Counted from the first letter of the stretch, positions 6,974 through 14,729 are shown. The stretch: 18,577 nt of DNA from Methanolobus sp. UBA118 (GCA_002508635.1 DACO01000121.1:1-18577); one strand, 5' to 3'. Notes: generated from the letters alone by a model not told the origin. Made by a program: numbers and translations.

Positions 6974-7951
6974 TTGTATATTGAAGAGCTTGCGGAAAGC
7001 ATCAGGAACTTCGAAGGGGTAACCCGTAAAAAACCGATATCTGATATTGTCAGTATCTTTGAGACAGTACGTCCTGAGTACAAAGATGCTATTGTGGATT
7101 TCGGTGATGACGCCGCTGTTATTGATATCGGAACCGATGATGTCATTCTTTTCGCAGCGGATGCCATATGGGGCAAGATCGTCAATAAAAGTCCCTGGTG
7201 GACCGGCTATACTTCCGTGGTTGTCAATGTGAATGACATCTCGGCAATGGGTGGAAGGCCCCTGGCGATGGTAAATGTCATGTCATCCAGTGACCAGGAC
7301 TCCACCGAAGAGGTTATGAGGGGTATCCGGGACGGGATAAAGAAGTTCGGTGTACCCATGGTCGGAGGCCACATGCACCCGGACACGCCCTATAATTCCC
7401 TGGCTGTTTCCATCATAGGTATAGCCAAAAAGGACTGCGTGATCAGGAGTGACACTGCAAAGCCGGGTGACTTTGTCATTGCGGCCTATGATATGGATGG
7501 AAGGGTTGGAAAGAATTCTCCCTATAGCTGGGATACAACATCCTTCAAAGATCCTTCAATTGTACGTGACAGGTTCATGGTAATGCAGGAGATTGGCGAG
7601 AAAAAGCTTGCAACAGCCGGCAAGGACATAAGCAATCCCGGTACCATCGGCACCCTTGGAATGCTCTGTGAGGTGAGCAGGGTGGGCGCATCCGTGGACC
7701 TCAGGAAGATACCAAGGCCGGATAATGTGGATTTCGAGCAATGGCTCAAGATATATCCTGCCACAGGGTACGTTTTGACCGTAAAAGAGGAAAAAGCTGC
7801 AGAATGCATTGAAGTGTTTGAAAAATGCGGTATCGTTGCTGCCGTAATCGGAAAGATCGAAGAGACACCTAAGCTTGACATCTACGATGACGATGGAAGA
7901 GCAACGGTTTTTGATTTCTCAAAGGATAAAATAACCGGAATCGAAATTTAA
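6974..7951 (+). CDS. Methanogenesis marker protein 2 (AIR synthase-related)
   Basis: This 325-aa protein has the PurM/ThiL/HypE-like two-domain architecture: an N-terminal ATP-binding AIRS domain with DFGDDAAV (42-49) and VNVNDISAMGGRPLAM, and a C-terminal domain starting near GKNSPYSWDT. The N-terminus (EELAESIRNFEGVTRKKPI) matches the family found essentially only in methanogens and named methanogenesis marker 2. Its reaction is unknown; the fold suggests ATP-dependent chemistry. TTG at 6974 was chosen because AGGTG lies six bases upstream and the family homology begins just after it; GTG at 6959 or 6965 are alternatives. A TATA-like CTATTTAT at 6913-6920 suggests its own promoter. It is convergent with the small gene at 8005-8298. 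Confidence 0.87.
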   Translation: MYIEELAESIRNFEGVTRKKPISDIVSIFETVRPEYKDAIVDFGDDAAVIDIGTDDVILFAADAIWGKIVNKSPWWTGYTSVVVNVNDISAMGGRPLAMVNVMSSSDQDSTEEVMRGIRDGIKKFGVPMVGGHMHPDTPYNSLAVSIIGIAKKDCVIRSDTAKPGDFVIAAYDMDGRVGKNSPYSWDTTSFKDPSIVRDRFMVMQEIGEKKLATAGKDISNPGTIGTLGMLCEVSRVGASVDLRKIPRPDNVDFEQWLKIYPATGYVLTVKEEKAAECIEVFEKCGIVAAVIGKIEETPKLDIYDDDGRATVFDFSKDKITGIEI

Positions 7952-8004
7952 GCCGGATAAATTCTGATCTGATCGTAATAAAATAATTTTAGCATGGCTT
8001 TCGC

Positions 8005-8298
8005 TTATTCGCTGTTGATCCATGCTTCCAGTTCTTCTTTCAGGAACTTTTCAGCAGCCTGTACTTCTTCAAGACTTCCACGAAGCACGATAACTTCTCT
8101 TTCGGTAGGCTCTACCACAGTAACGCTTACCTTTCTGTCAAGTGGCTCGAGTTCGAACTCTTCCACCAGATCATAGATTATATATGAGGGGGTTCCGGGT
8201 GGTATTATGAGATCATAGAGGCCTTCCAGTTCATCTTCACCGATTTCGCTTCTGGCTTTGCTTTCCTCTAGATCCTCAATCTGTAATTTTTTGACCAA
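8005..8298 (-). CDS. Conserved-looking 97-aa protein of unknown function
   Basis: I do not recognise this gene. The product is acidic and compact: an N-terminal charged helix (QIEDLEESKARSEIGEDELE), a central IIPPGTPSYIIYDLVEEFE segment, two short strands (VSVTVVEP, EVIVLRG) and a C-terminal helix (LEEVQAAEKFLKEELEAWI). The strand-strand-helix end is reminiscent of small KH- or ferredoxin-like folds. TTG at 8298 was chosen because AGGTGAT, a 7-nt perfect complement to the 16S rRNA tail, lies four bases upstream; GTG at 8307 would overlap that Shine-Dalgarno. The gene is divergent from the radical SAM gene at 8484 and convergent with methanogenesis marker 2. A TATA-like TTATTTATCC on the minus strand (about 8335-8345) could drive it. 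Confidence 0.75.
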   Translation of the reverse strand: MVKKLQIEDLEESKARSEIGEDELEGLYDLIIPPGTPSYIIYDLVEEFELEPLDRKVSVTVVEPTEREVIVLRGSLEEVQAAEKFLKEELEAWINSE

Positions 8299-8483
8299 TT
8301 TTATCACCTTGTCTTAAGGCTTGATGGTCCGCGCCGGATAAATAATAATCGCTGCGGGAACGAAATTTTCCTGAAACTGACTGACTATGTTGAAGTATCT
8401 TTTCTTTGCTAAAAGCACGATTGAAAGTAATGGATAATGATATCTCTGATGCGGTCCTACCGGTATGTAAGGGAAGGATTTGA

Positions 8484-9176
8484 ATGAGACTGATAGATCT
8501 ATCAGATGCCAAGGGACAGATAAGGGTGGAGTTTGCAGGATGTAACATGCGCTGTCCTTATTGTGTGCATATACATCAGCCAATGAAAGAATGGTCTGTT
8601 GAAGATGTTGTTGATTTTGCAAAAAGGTCCACAACCGAAAATGTTTATCTGGGAGGAGCGGAACCAACTCTCCAGAAGGATCTAATGCCTTTGCTCAGGC
8701 AGCTCCATGAAAATGGTAAAAGGGTTATTTTAAAATCAAATGGTATGAGACCTGCCGTACTTGAGGAAGCTCTCCCCTATGTAGAGGGTTTTGTGCTTGA
8801 GATAAAGGCTCCGCTTGACGACATTCAGCCTATTATGGAGCTAACAGGCATGTCTGAGGAGCGCAGCAAGAAATATGTAAAACTGCTGCACCAATCCCTG
8901 GATATAGCCCGCAGAAAATGGCTCAGGATATGGATAAGGGTCATTCCGGAATATGTGAACAAGGAAACTATGCCACGTATTATGCCAGATCTGGAAGGTG
9001 CTTCCGAGGTCATGCTTTACCAGTTCATGAGTAATCCTGAATTCGATCTTCCGTTCAAAGGACATGAAGGACCGACGCCTTCATGGAGTGAGATCAGGGA
9101 ACTTGGTGAGATGATACTCTCCGGGGTAGAGCAGGTCAGGCTTGTGGGAGATCAGGGAAAGATGGTACTGAAATAA
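8484..9176 (+). CDS. Radical SAM protein, PflA/NrdG-like
   Basis: This 230-aa single-domain radical SAM enzyme has CNMRCPYC (Cys20, Cys24, Cys27) binding the catalytic [4Fe-4S] cluster and GGAEPTLQ (57-64) as the SAM-binding strand variant. VILKSNGMRP and FVLEIKAPLDD follow as in activating enzymes of the pyruvate-formate-lyase/anaerobic ribonucleotide reductase group. No auxiliary cluster or glycyl-radical partner is visible. The true substrate is unknown, and activase annotation would be generic. ATG at 8484 is preceded by GGAAGGATTTGA. The photolyase-like gene starts 45 nt downstream on the same strand, so the two may be co-transcribed. Confidence 0.82.
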   Translation: MRLIDLSDAKGQIRVEFAGCNMRCPYCVHIHQPMKEWSVEDVVDFAKRSTTENVYLGGAEPTLQKDLMPLLRQLHENGKRVILKSNGMRPAVLEEALPYVEGFVLEIKAPLDDIQPIMELTGMSEERSKKYVKLLHQSLDIARRKWLRIWIRVIPEYVNKETMPRIMPDLEGASEVMLYQFMSNPEFDLPFKGHEGPTPSWSEIRELGEMILSGVEQVRLVGDQGKMVLK

Positions 9177-9221
9177 GCTGATTTTGAAATGCTGCTGTAG
9201 ATTACTTGATCTTGGTCTGGT

Positions 9222-10733
9222 ATGCCACTTATAAATTCCATGGGTTCCGGGACCTATGATAAACTGGTTCTGATTCCCGGCAATTGTCTTTTTCATGATC
9301 TGTCCGCTGTCGAGCCTGAAAGCAGTTCTCTTTTTTTCATGGCTGAGGACAGGGGTCTTTGTACTCGTTTTATATATCACAAACACAAACTCGTGATGAT
9401 GCTTTCTGCCATGAGGTCATACAGGGACTGGCTGGCTGAGAGACTTGATCTTGTCTATTACGGAATTGAGGATGCTACCGATCGAAGCTATAAAGAGAAA
9501 CTGGCTTATGTTCTTGAAAATCATGGGATAGAGAAACTCGTTACCTATGAATTTGAGGATGAGGGATTTTCAAAGCTTATCAGGACTTTATGCAAGGAAA
9601 AGGAAATAATCCTTGAAACAGTTGCTCCTCCCGGTTTTATTAACTCTGTTGATGAATTCAAAAACTACAGGGGAGATACGAAAAAACTGCTGATGAATAA
9701 CTTTTACATTTTCCAGCGAAAAAGGATGGGATATCTTATCAATGCAGATGGAAAGCCTGCAGGTGGGAAATGGAATTTTGATAAGCAAAACAGGGAAGTT
9801 CTGCCGGATTCTGTTCCTGTTCCGTCTCTGCCTTCGTTTTCCGGCGATGTTCATACCGGGGCTGTGGTGGAATTTGTTGAGAGGGAGTTCTCATCCCATC
9901 CGGGAAACGGTTATGATTTCTATCTTCCGGCCACTAGAGACGATGCGCTACTATGGCTGGATGATTTTCTTAAATATCGCCTGAAGGATTTTGGCCCATA
10001 TGAGGATGCGATTAGAAAAGGAGAACCTTTTCTTTTCCATTCAGTACTGTCTCCTCTGTTGAACATCGGCCTGCTGACACCTTTCGAGGTAGTTGAAAAA
10101 TCTCTGGACCATTATGAAAATAACCGGGATACAATTCCTCTGTCGAGTATAGAGGGTTTTATTAGACAGATTATAGGCTGGCGTGAGTTTATGAGAGGTA
10201 TGTATCACGGACCTGACATGAGAGGGAACTTTTTCGGACATCAGCGAAAGCTAAGTGAAAAATGGTACACTGGTGAGCTTGGAATCGAAGCTGTGGATGA
10301 TGTGATCGGAAAAGTGCTCAAATACGGTTACTGCCACCATATAGAAAGACTAATGGTTCTCGGTAATTTCATGTTGCTGTGCGAGATTCATCCTGATGAG
10401 GTCTACAGATGGTTCATGGAGTTGTTCGTTGATGCATATGAATGGGTTATGGTGCCGAACATATATGGTATGAGCCAGTTTGCCGATGGTGGTACATTAT
10501 CGACAAAACCGTACATATCGGGATCTAATTATATATTGAAGATGAGTGATTATCGCAAAGGTAGCTGGTGCGATGTATGGGATGCTCTCTACTGGCGATT
10601 CATTGACAAAAATAAAGATGTTCTTCGGAAGACTTTCCGAATGGGCATGATGGTCTCTGCTTATGAGAGGATGGACTCCGAAAGGAAAAGTAACATGCAA
10701 AAAATAGCAGAGAATTTCCTGGAAACCCTGTGA
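9222..10733 (+). CDS. Cryptochrome/photolyase family protein (FeS-BCP/DPRP lineage) lacking the Fe-S cysteines
   Basis: This 503-aa protein has an N-terminal Rossmann domain (KLVLIPGNCLF, AMRSYRDWLAE) and a C-terminal FAD-binding helical domain with family blocks: GWREFMRGMY (319-328), YCHHIERLMVLGN (370-382), MSQFADGG (417-424) and TKPYISGSNYI (428-438). These identify the deoxyribodipyrimidine photolyase-related group, which includes bacterial (6-4) photolyases and CryB. In Fe-S members, four cysteines hold a [4Fe-4S] cluster, three of them in the DYCxGC...CP block. Here that block reads MSDYRKGSWCDVWDALYWRF, with Arg in place of the first Cys and only Cys450 remaining, so a cluster is unlikely. 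The role is inferred to be light-driven DNA repair or photosensing. ATG at 9222 lacks a clear Shine-Dalgarno; ATG at 9240 is an alternative. Confidence 0.88.
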   Translation: MPLINSMGSGTYDKLVLIPGNCLFHDLSAVEPESSSLFFMAEDRGLCTRFIYHKHKLVMMLSAMRSYRDWLAERLDLVYYGIEDATDRSYKEKLAYVLENHGIEKLVTYEFEDEGFSKLIRTLCKEKEIILETVAPPGFINSVDEFKNYRGDTKKLLMNNFYIFQRKRMGYLINADGKPAGGKWNFDKQNREVLPDSVPVPSLPSFSGDVHTGAVVEFVEREFSSHPGNGYDFYLPATRDDALLWLDDFLKYRLKDFGPYEDAIRKGEPFLFHSVLSPLLNIGLLTPFEVVEKSLDHYENNRDTIPLSSIEGFIRQIIGWREFMRGMYHGPDMRGNFFGHQRKLSEKWYTGELGIEAVDDVIGKVLKYGYCHHIERLMVLGNFMLLCEIHPDEVYRWFMELFVDAYEWVMVPNIYGMSQFADGGTLSTKPYISGSNYILKMSDYRKGSWCDVWDALYWRFIDKNKDVLRKTFRMGMMVSAYERMDSERKSNMQKIAENFLETL

Positions 10734-10767
10734 CCCATTAATTCAACTTTTAAACTAAGGTAAAAAA

Positions 10768-10814
10768 CAGTTATCGTGAACTATGATTCAAAAACAATAA
10801 AAGTTCACAAACTG
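10768..10814. repeat. Two-part inverted repeat upstream of the beta-propeller gene
   Basis: CAGTT (10768-10772) and GTGAACT (10776-10782) pair in order with AGTTCAC (10802-10808) and AACTG (10810-10814): 12 bp interrupted by a 3/1 internal loop, with an A-rich 19-nt terminal loop. It lies 35 nt after the photolyase stop and just upstream of a TATA-like CTTATTAATC. It could be a terminator for the upstream gene or an operator for the downstream gene. Confidence 0.45.
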
Positions 10815-10823
10815 CTTATTAAT
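10814..10823 (+). promoter_or_regulatory. TATA-like box of the beta-propeller gene
   Basis: GCTTATTAAT predicts a start near 10845, about 30 nt before the TTG start codon at 10875. The 3' arm of the inverted repeat touches this box. Confidence 0.4.
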
Positions 10824-10874
10824 CAAGCAATCCGAAATTCAGAATCAGGGATTGCAACTAGGGGGTTTTAAGAA

Positions 10875-12062
10875 TTGAAAATCAGGCTAGGTGTAATGTT
10901 ATGTTTTTTGGCTGTACTATTTTTAATGTCAGCGGGAACTGTAACTGCACAAATGGTCCAGGGAAATGAAACACAGATAACGACAAACGAATCAAGACAG
11001 TATTTCCCTGTCGTTAATGATGACAAGATCGTATGGATGGATGACAGTAATGATAACTGGGATATTGCCATGTACAATCTGTCCGACGAAGAGATAATGA
11101 ATATTACTACAAACGAATCACGACAATACTATCCGTCAGTCTATGGAGACACTATCGTATGGATGGACGATCGTGAGGATAACTGGGATATATTCGCATA
11201 CAATGTATCTTCGGAAGAAGAGATGCAACTGACCACAAATGCATTGAGACAATATTTCCCTGCTATTTATGAGGACAAAGTGGTCTGGCAGGATGGTCGC
11301 AATGGCAACTGGGATATCTATATGTATAATCTCAGTTCCGAAGAAGAGACCCAGGTGACGACCAACGAATCCAACCAGAGGCATCCGGCTATCTATGATG
11401 ATAAGATCGTCTGGGAAGACAGCCGCAATGGCAACCGTGATATCTTCATGTATAACATCACAACTGAAGAAGAGACTGAACTGACCACAAACGAATCACA
11501 TCAGCGTGATCCTGCTATCTACAACGACAGCGTGGTATGGGTTGATGAGGGCAATGACAGCAGGCAGGTTGTCCTGTACAATCTCACTTCAGAGGAAGAG
11601 ACACAGTTGACAAGCAATGATTCAATAAAATGGTCTCCAAAGATATATGATGACAGGGTTGTATGGATGGACTATCGTAATGACAACTGGGACGTCTATA
11701 TGTATAACATCTCGTCAGAAGAGGAATTAGAGGTCACGTCAAACGAATCTGACCAGAGGAATCCCTCAATCTATGAGGACATTATCGTGTGGATGGATCA
11801 TCGCAACGATAACTGGGATATTTACATGATGACCCTGGCAGGGTCCGAAATGTCAAATATGACCGAGGAAACGGACACTACTGTGGTAACAGACTCCACT
11901 ATGGATGACAACACTACTATAGAGGACAACATAACTGAGGAGGACAACGCTACCGATGACAATGTCACTGTAGTGGATAACGTGACTGATGAGAATGCTA
12001 CCAGTGAAGATGATAATGAAACCATGGAGGATAGTGCCACAGAAGATACAAATTCTTCATGA
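10875..12062 (+). CDS. Exported seven-bladed TolB-like beta-propeller with sequon-rich tail
   Basis: This 395-aa protein has a signal peptide (residues 1-26, hydrophobic LGVMLCFLAVLFLMSAG, cleavage likely after TVTA). Seven successive 42-residue repeats follow, each of the form xITTNESxQxxPxIYxDxIVWxDxRNxNWDIYMYNxSSEEE. This is the TolB/WD40-like propeller pattern, and seven units make one closed propeller. The last about 65 residues are disordered Asp/Glu/Thr/Asn with many N-x-T/S sequons (DDNTT, EDNIT, EDNAT, DDNVT), suggesting an N-glycosylated stalk. No membrane anchor or CTERM sorting signal follows, so it is secreted or S-layer associated. The start is TTG at 10875 with GGGGG ten bases upstream. 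The function is unknown; binding or surface display is inferred. Confidence 0.85.
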   Translation: MKIRLGVMLCFLAVLFLMSAGTVTAQMVQGNETQITTNESRQYFPVVNDDKIVWMDDSNDNWDIAMYNLSDEEIMNITTNESRQYYPSVYGDTIVWMDDREDNWDIFAYNVSSEEEMQLTTNALRQYFPAIYEDKVVWQDGRNGNWDIYMYNLSSEEETQVTTNESNQRHPAIYDDKIVWEDSRNGNRDIFMYNITTEEETELTTNESHQRDPAIYNDSVVWVDEGNDSRQVVLYNLTSEEETQLTSNDSIKWSPKIYDDRVVWMDYRNDNWDVYMYNISSEEELEVTSNESDQRNPSIYEDIIVWMDHRNDNWDIYMMTLAGSEMSNMTEETDTTVVTDSTMDDNTTIEDNITEEDNATDDNVTVVDNVTDENATSEDDNETMEDSATEDTNSS

Positions 12063-12090
12063 TTTCTGACACAACTTACACGTAGCTTCG

Positions 12091-12113
12091 GGAAATGCCT
12101 TATGGACATTTCC
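12091..12113 (+). terminator. Hairpin plus T-rich tract after the beta-propeller gene
   Basis: GGAAATG (12091-12097) pairs with CATTTCC (12107-12113) around a 9-nt loop, followed by TTTTCTATTTAATTCCTCTT. It starts 28 nt after the stop codon at 12062. Confidence 0.6.
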
Positions 12114-12207
12114 TTTTCTATTTAATTCCTCTTTTTCAATAAATGTAGAACTTTTATTCCTGATGTGTTGATCTGATTTTTATGTTCATGTAAAAGCTGA
12201 TTGCAGA

Positions 12208-13293
12208 TCAATCTTCAGTTGTCTTTTTCCTGCGTTTAACGTATATTGGACGATATCTGTCATACAGTACTACGTTCAGTGTCAGTAACAGGATGAAAAA
12301 GAGTGTGGTTTCAAGGTTTACCGAACCACCGTATCTGGACATGAGATAGAATACATATATAAGAACGATTCCGAAGTTTGCTACTGACATGAAAATGAAT
12401 TCCTGCAGAATGGATCTCCAGTTGGTTCCGTGTCTAGTCAGCCAGTGACTCAATATGGTGTTCAGTATAATTACAAAGCTTACTCCGATAGCAAGCTGGT
12501 AGTTCGTAGCCCTGACTTCTGGAAGTATCTGGGAGAATATTATAGTGATCAGGGATACGAGGAAGATCTTCTCGACAAGTTCGCTGTTAAAGAAATGCTT
12601 TGAAGATTTTTCGTTACCGATAGTATAGCTCATTCCTATATCATTGGGAATCGGATCTGCTGCGATAGAAAATCCCTTTTGCGGTGCAGGCATCTTCCGG
12701 AGTATGAGCCAGACACCAAGTATGACGATGGCTGCCCACCCGACAAGAATCAGTATTGTCCAGGGATTTGCCCTTATCATATCCGTCGTGTCAAGTTGGG
12801 CTATATGTATCCAGTATTCCTGTGGGATCTTGATAAATATCCAGATGAAGGCAACAGCAGCTATGACTTGCTTTTTTGTAAGCTGAATGGGGTTCCACTT
12901 AACTCTGACAAGTTCGTAGAAGATAAAGAAATACTCGAAGGTGTTTGGAAATACAAGCAACAATGTCCTTATCTGTAAAAGCTCGAAAAGCACCACTCCC
13001 ACAAGTCGGTAATAGAATAGAAAACGGTTAATCTCGAAGGCAAAGAGATTATTCCAGTTACGCATTGTGGACAGATAGGTGATAGCAAGATAATAGATGT
13101 CAAGGGCCTTATCATATCCCTGATATCCTTCAAGGGGCAGGGCTGTGAACTGCTGGAATATCGTCTGGTCGATGCCATCAAGTACAAGGGCCGCGATGAC
13201 ACCCGGTAGCGGGTATCTGGGAATAGCAAGCGGAATAAAGAAGCGTGCAAGGACCACAGCCCAGAATATCAGCATATCAACTGTATCTACCAT
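12208..13293 (-). CDS. Polytopic integral membrane protein of unknown function
   Basis: This 361-aa protein has about nine hydrophobic segments: roughly residues 7-37, 62-77, 88-105, 108-127, 139-160, 177-198, 232-251, 258-275 and 285-310, with a further one at about 320-340. It ends in a basic tail (RPIYVKRRKKTTED) that should face the cytoplasm. A polar soluble loop (MPAPQKGFSIAADPIPNDIG) divides the first and second halves. I recognise no catalytic or transport motif, so no function is given. ATG at 13293 follows AGGGGTAAAG. The gene is transcribed alone, convergent with the propeller gene. A minus-strand TATA-like box (about 13371-13380) with a GTATCC-TGA-GGATAC palindrome directly upstream suggests dedicated regulation. 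Confidence 0.75.
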   Translation of the reverse strand: MVDTVDMLIFWAVVLARFFIPLAIPRYPLPGVIAALVLDGIDQTIFQQFTALPLEGYQGYDKALDIYYLAITYLSTMRNWNNLFAFEINRFLFYYRLVGVVLFELLQIRTLLLVFPNTFEYFFIFYELVRVKWNPIQLTKKQVIAAVAFIWIFIKIPQEYWIHIAQLDTTDMIRANPWTILILVGWAAIVILGVWLILRKMPAPQKGFSIAADPIPNDIGMSYTIGNEKSSKHFFNSELVEKIFLVSLITIIFSQILPEVRATNYQLAIGVSFVIILNTILSHWLTRHGTNWRSILQEFIFMSVANFGIVLIYVFYLMSRYGGSVNLETTLFFILLLTLNVVLYDRYRPIYVKRRKKTTED

Positions 13294-13704
13294 ACTTTAC
13301 CCCTGATTTCCCCTTTAATTCCGCCGTAGTAAGTTCCTTACGGATTCTGGTGCTTTTAAGTGGCGACCAGTTTTATACTACGTATCCTGAGGATACTGAC
13401 GGAATCCACAATTATTGTATGTTCTATTTTACATTTAAACTCTTCTAAATTGCATAAGATCTGCTTAATTCTGCTATATCTCGTATAATTGGAAAAATGA
13501 CAGCCAGGCAATCTATTTTCAGAAAAGGGGGGCCTGGTATACGGAAGTATCTTTTCGCCGCGGATGCTCTCTTTTTTAATTCCGGTAATTGATGCAATAT
13601 GATGCTGAGTAAGAATTTTTCCATGTGTGTTCTCATTGAGATTCTGTCTTCATCTCTACCGGTAAATTTATTCGCATTAAGACTGTTATATTCGTCTGAT
13701 TGAA
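13294..13704. promoter_or_regulatory. 411-bp divergent intergenic region
   Basis: The left part holds the promoter of the membrane-protein gene: TATA-like TAGTATAAAA on the minus strand near 13371-13380, and a CCGTA/TACGG stem (13324-13343) inside its predicted leader. The right part holds a TATA-like AAATTTATTC at about 13663-13672 for the DUF5611 gene, giving a leader of only about 12 nt. The middle (13400-13650) has an unconvincing 63-codon frame and nothing else I can support. Confidence 0.45.
13382..13396. promoter_or_regulatory. Perfect-arm palindrome upstream of the membrane-protein TATA box
   Basis: GTATCC-TGA-GGATAC has perfectly matching 6-bp arms. It lies directly on the upstream side of the minus-strand TATA-like sequence, where an archaeal activator or repressor could contact TBP/TFB. 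The regulator is unknown. Confidence 0.4.
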
Positions 13705-14016
13705 ATGCAGGAATACAAGTTAAAGCGCGGTTTTAAGCCGGACATGGACAGGATATACGAATGTCTTACAGAGACATTCCCCAGTGAGATCAGGAAAGAG
13801 GATGACAAATTCGTTACTTCTTACGGCATTCTTTCCGAGTTGACCGTCTGGATAGAGGGTAAGAAACTGGTTGTTGATACGGTTTCTGACACTTCCGTCA
13901 CGGATGATGAACTTATTCTGGATTCTAACAAGCGTTTCAGGGATTTCCTTTACAACGCAACAGGCTACACTGCCAAAGAACGTCTTAAGCAGGCAAAGAA
14001 GGCAGTTTCCAAGTAA
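13705..14016 (+). CDS. DUF5611 family protein
   Basis: This 103-aa soluble protein begins MQEYKLKRGFKPDMDRIYE and ends in a basic helix (YTAKERLKQAKKAVSK). The middle alternates strands (KFVTSYGILSELTVWIEG, KKLVVDTVSDTSV) with a helix (NKRFRDFLYNATG), suggesting a small alpha/beta fold. I recognise it as the DUF5611 family, which as far as I know is confined to methanogens and relatives; the function is unknown. ATG at 13705 has no strong Shine-Dalgarno and sits about 12 nt from the predicted transcript start. The DUF98 gene follows on the same strand after 49 nt, so the pair may be an operon. Confidence 0.75.
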   Translation: MQEYKLKRGFKPDMDRIYECLTETFPSEIRKEDDKFVTSYGILSELTVWIEGKKLVVDTVSDTSVTDDELILDSNKRFRDFLYNATGYTAKERLKQAKKAVSK

Positions 14017-14065
14017 GTCTCAAAGTAATTGACTTGCTTTTTAACAAAACCGGAATCTGTTCAAT

Positions 14066-14572
14066 ATGGATTTTATTGAAAAACTGAAAAGCTTTGAGAT
14101 ACCCACATGTCTCAGGGTTTGTGCAGGGACCGACGGATCGGTCACCTTCCTGCTGGAGATCATGACCAGATACCAGACTGCGGTTGTGACGGAATTCCAG
14201 CATATAATCCCTGCGGATGAGAGGATGGCAGAGATCTTTGAGGTGAAGGTCGGTGCGGATATCAATGAACGTGTGGTCACACTCATGTCAGGGGATATCC
14301 CGCATGTGTATGCGCGATCCCTGTCCGCAATTGAGAAGATGCCCGAAGGCGTAAAGTGCGATATGATGAAAGCCGATATCCCCATCGGAAGGATTCTGCG
14401 TGACCACAATATAGAGACGCGCAGGGATTTCGAGGGCATTGAGCTCATAGAAGATGAGCCGCTCTTCGGAGCGGATACGGTTCTGTCACGCTCATACAGG
14501 ATTGTCCATCATAATGGTGTCCTGATGTGGATCAACGAGCGTTTCCCGGTGGATTCCCGCTGGGAACTCTGA
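14066..14572 (+). CDS. DUF98 / chorismate pyruvate-lyase-like protein
   Basis: This 168-aa protein has the UbiC/Rv2949c-like arrangement: GTDGSVTFLLE (21-31), a central stretch with VYARSLSAIE, then IPIGRILRDHNIETRR (105-120), SRSYRI (141-146) and INERFP (156-161) ending PVDSRWEL. In chorismate lyases the conserved Arg/Glu of these blocks bind chorismate and 4-hydroxybenzoate. If active it would release pyruvate from chorismate to give 4-hydroxybenzoate, plausibly for the aryl moiety of tetrahydromethanopterin; this pathway link is inference. It follows the DUF5611 gene by 49 nt. The start ATG at 14066 has only a weak ribosome-binding site. Confidence 0.7.
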   Translation: MDFIEKLKSFEIPTCLRVCAGTDGSVTFLLEIMTRYQTAVVTEFQHIIPADERMAEIFEVKVGADINERVVTLMSGDIPHVYARSLSAIEKMPEGVKCDMMKADIPIGRILRDHNIETRRDFEGIELIEDEPLFGADTVLSRSYRIVHHNGVLMWINERFPVDSRWEL

Positions 14573-14596
14573 TCTTTTTATAAACAACGATCTCCC

Positions 14597-14614
14597 GACC
14601 GAAACCTTATTAAT
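14597..14614 (+). promoter_or_regulatory. BRE/TATA promoter of tRNA-Thr
   Basis: CGACCGAAA (BRE-like) is followed by CTTATTAAT (14606-14614). The expected start is near 14637, about 20 nt before the mature tRNA 5' end. Confidence 0.6.
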
Positions 14615-14657
14615 TGATTCTGCGTATTATGTGCCAGCGCCCCAAGAATTATTCTGC

Positions 14658-14729
14658 GCCTCGGTGGCTTAGGGGTATAGCGCGTCCTTGGTAAGGACGA
14701 GGTCGCGGGTTCAAATCCCGCCCGAGGCT
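14658..14729 (+). tRNA. tRNA-Thr(GGT)
   Basis: This is a complete 72-nt cloverleaf: acceptor stem GCCTCGG/CCGAGGC (14658-14664 with 14722-14728), D arm GCT...AGC, anticodon stem CGTCC/GGACG with loop TTGGTAA and anticodon GGT at 14690-14692. The variable loop is AGGTC, and the T stem GCGGG/CCCGC has loop TTCAAAT. The discriminator base is T. No CCA is encoded and there is no intron. It reads ACC (and ACU) codons. A T-rich stretch (GATTTATTTCTTTTATC) follows and probably ends transcription. Confidence 0.96.

Noticed and set aside
13445..13636. 63-codon minus-strand frame in the intergenic region before DUF5611
   Set aside because: No ribosome-binding site, no recognisable family, and composition typical of non-coding DNA.
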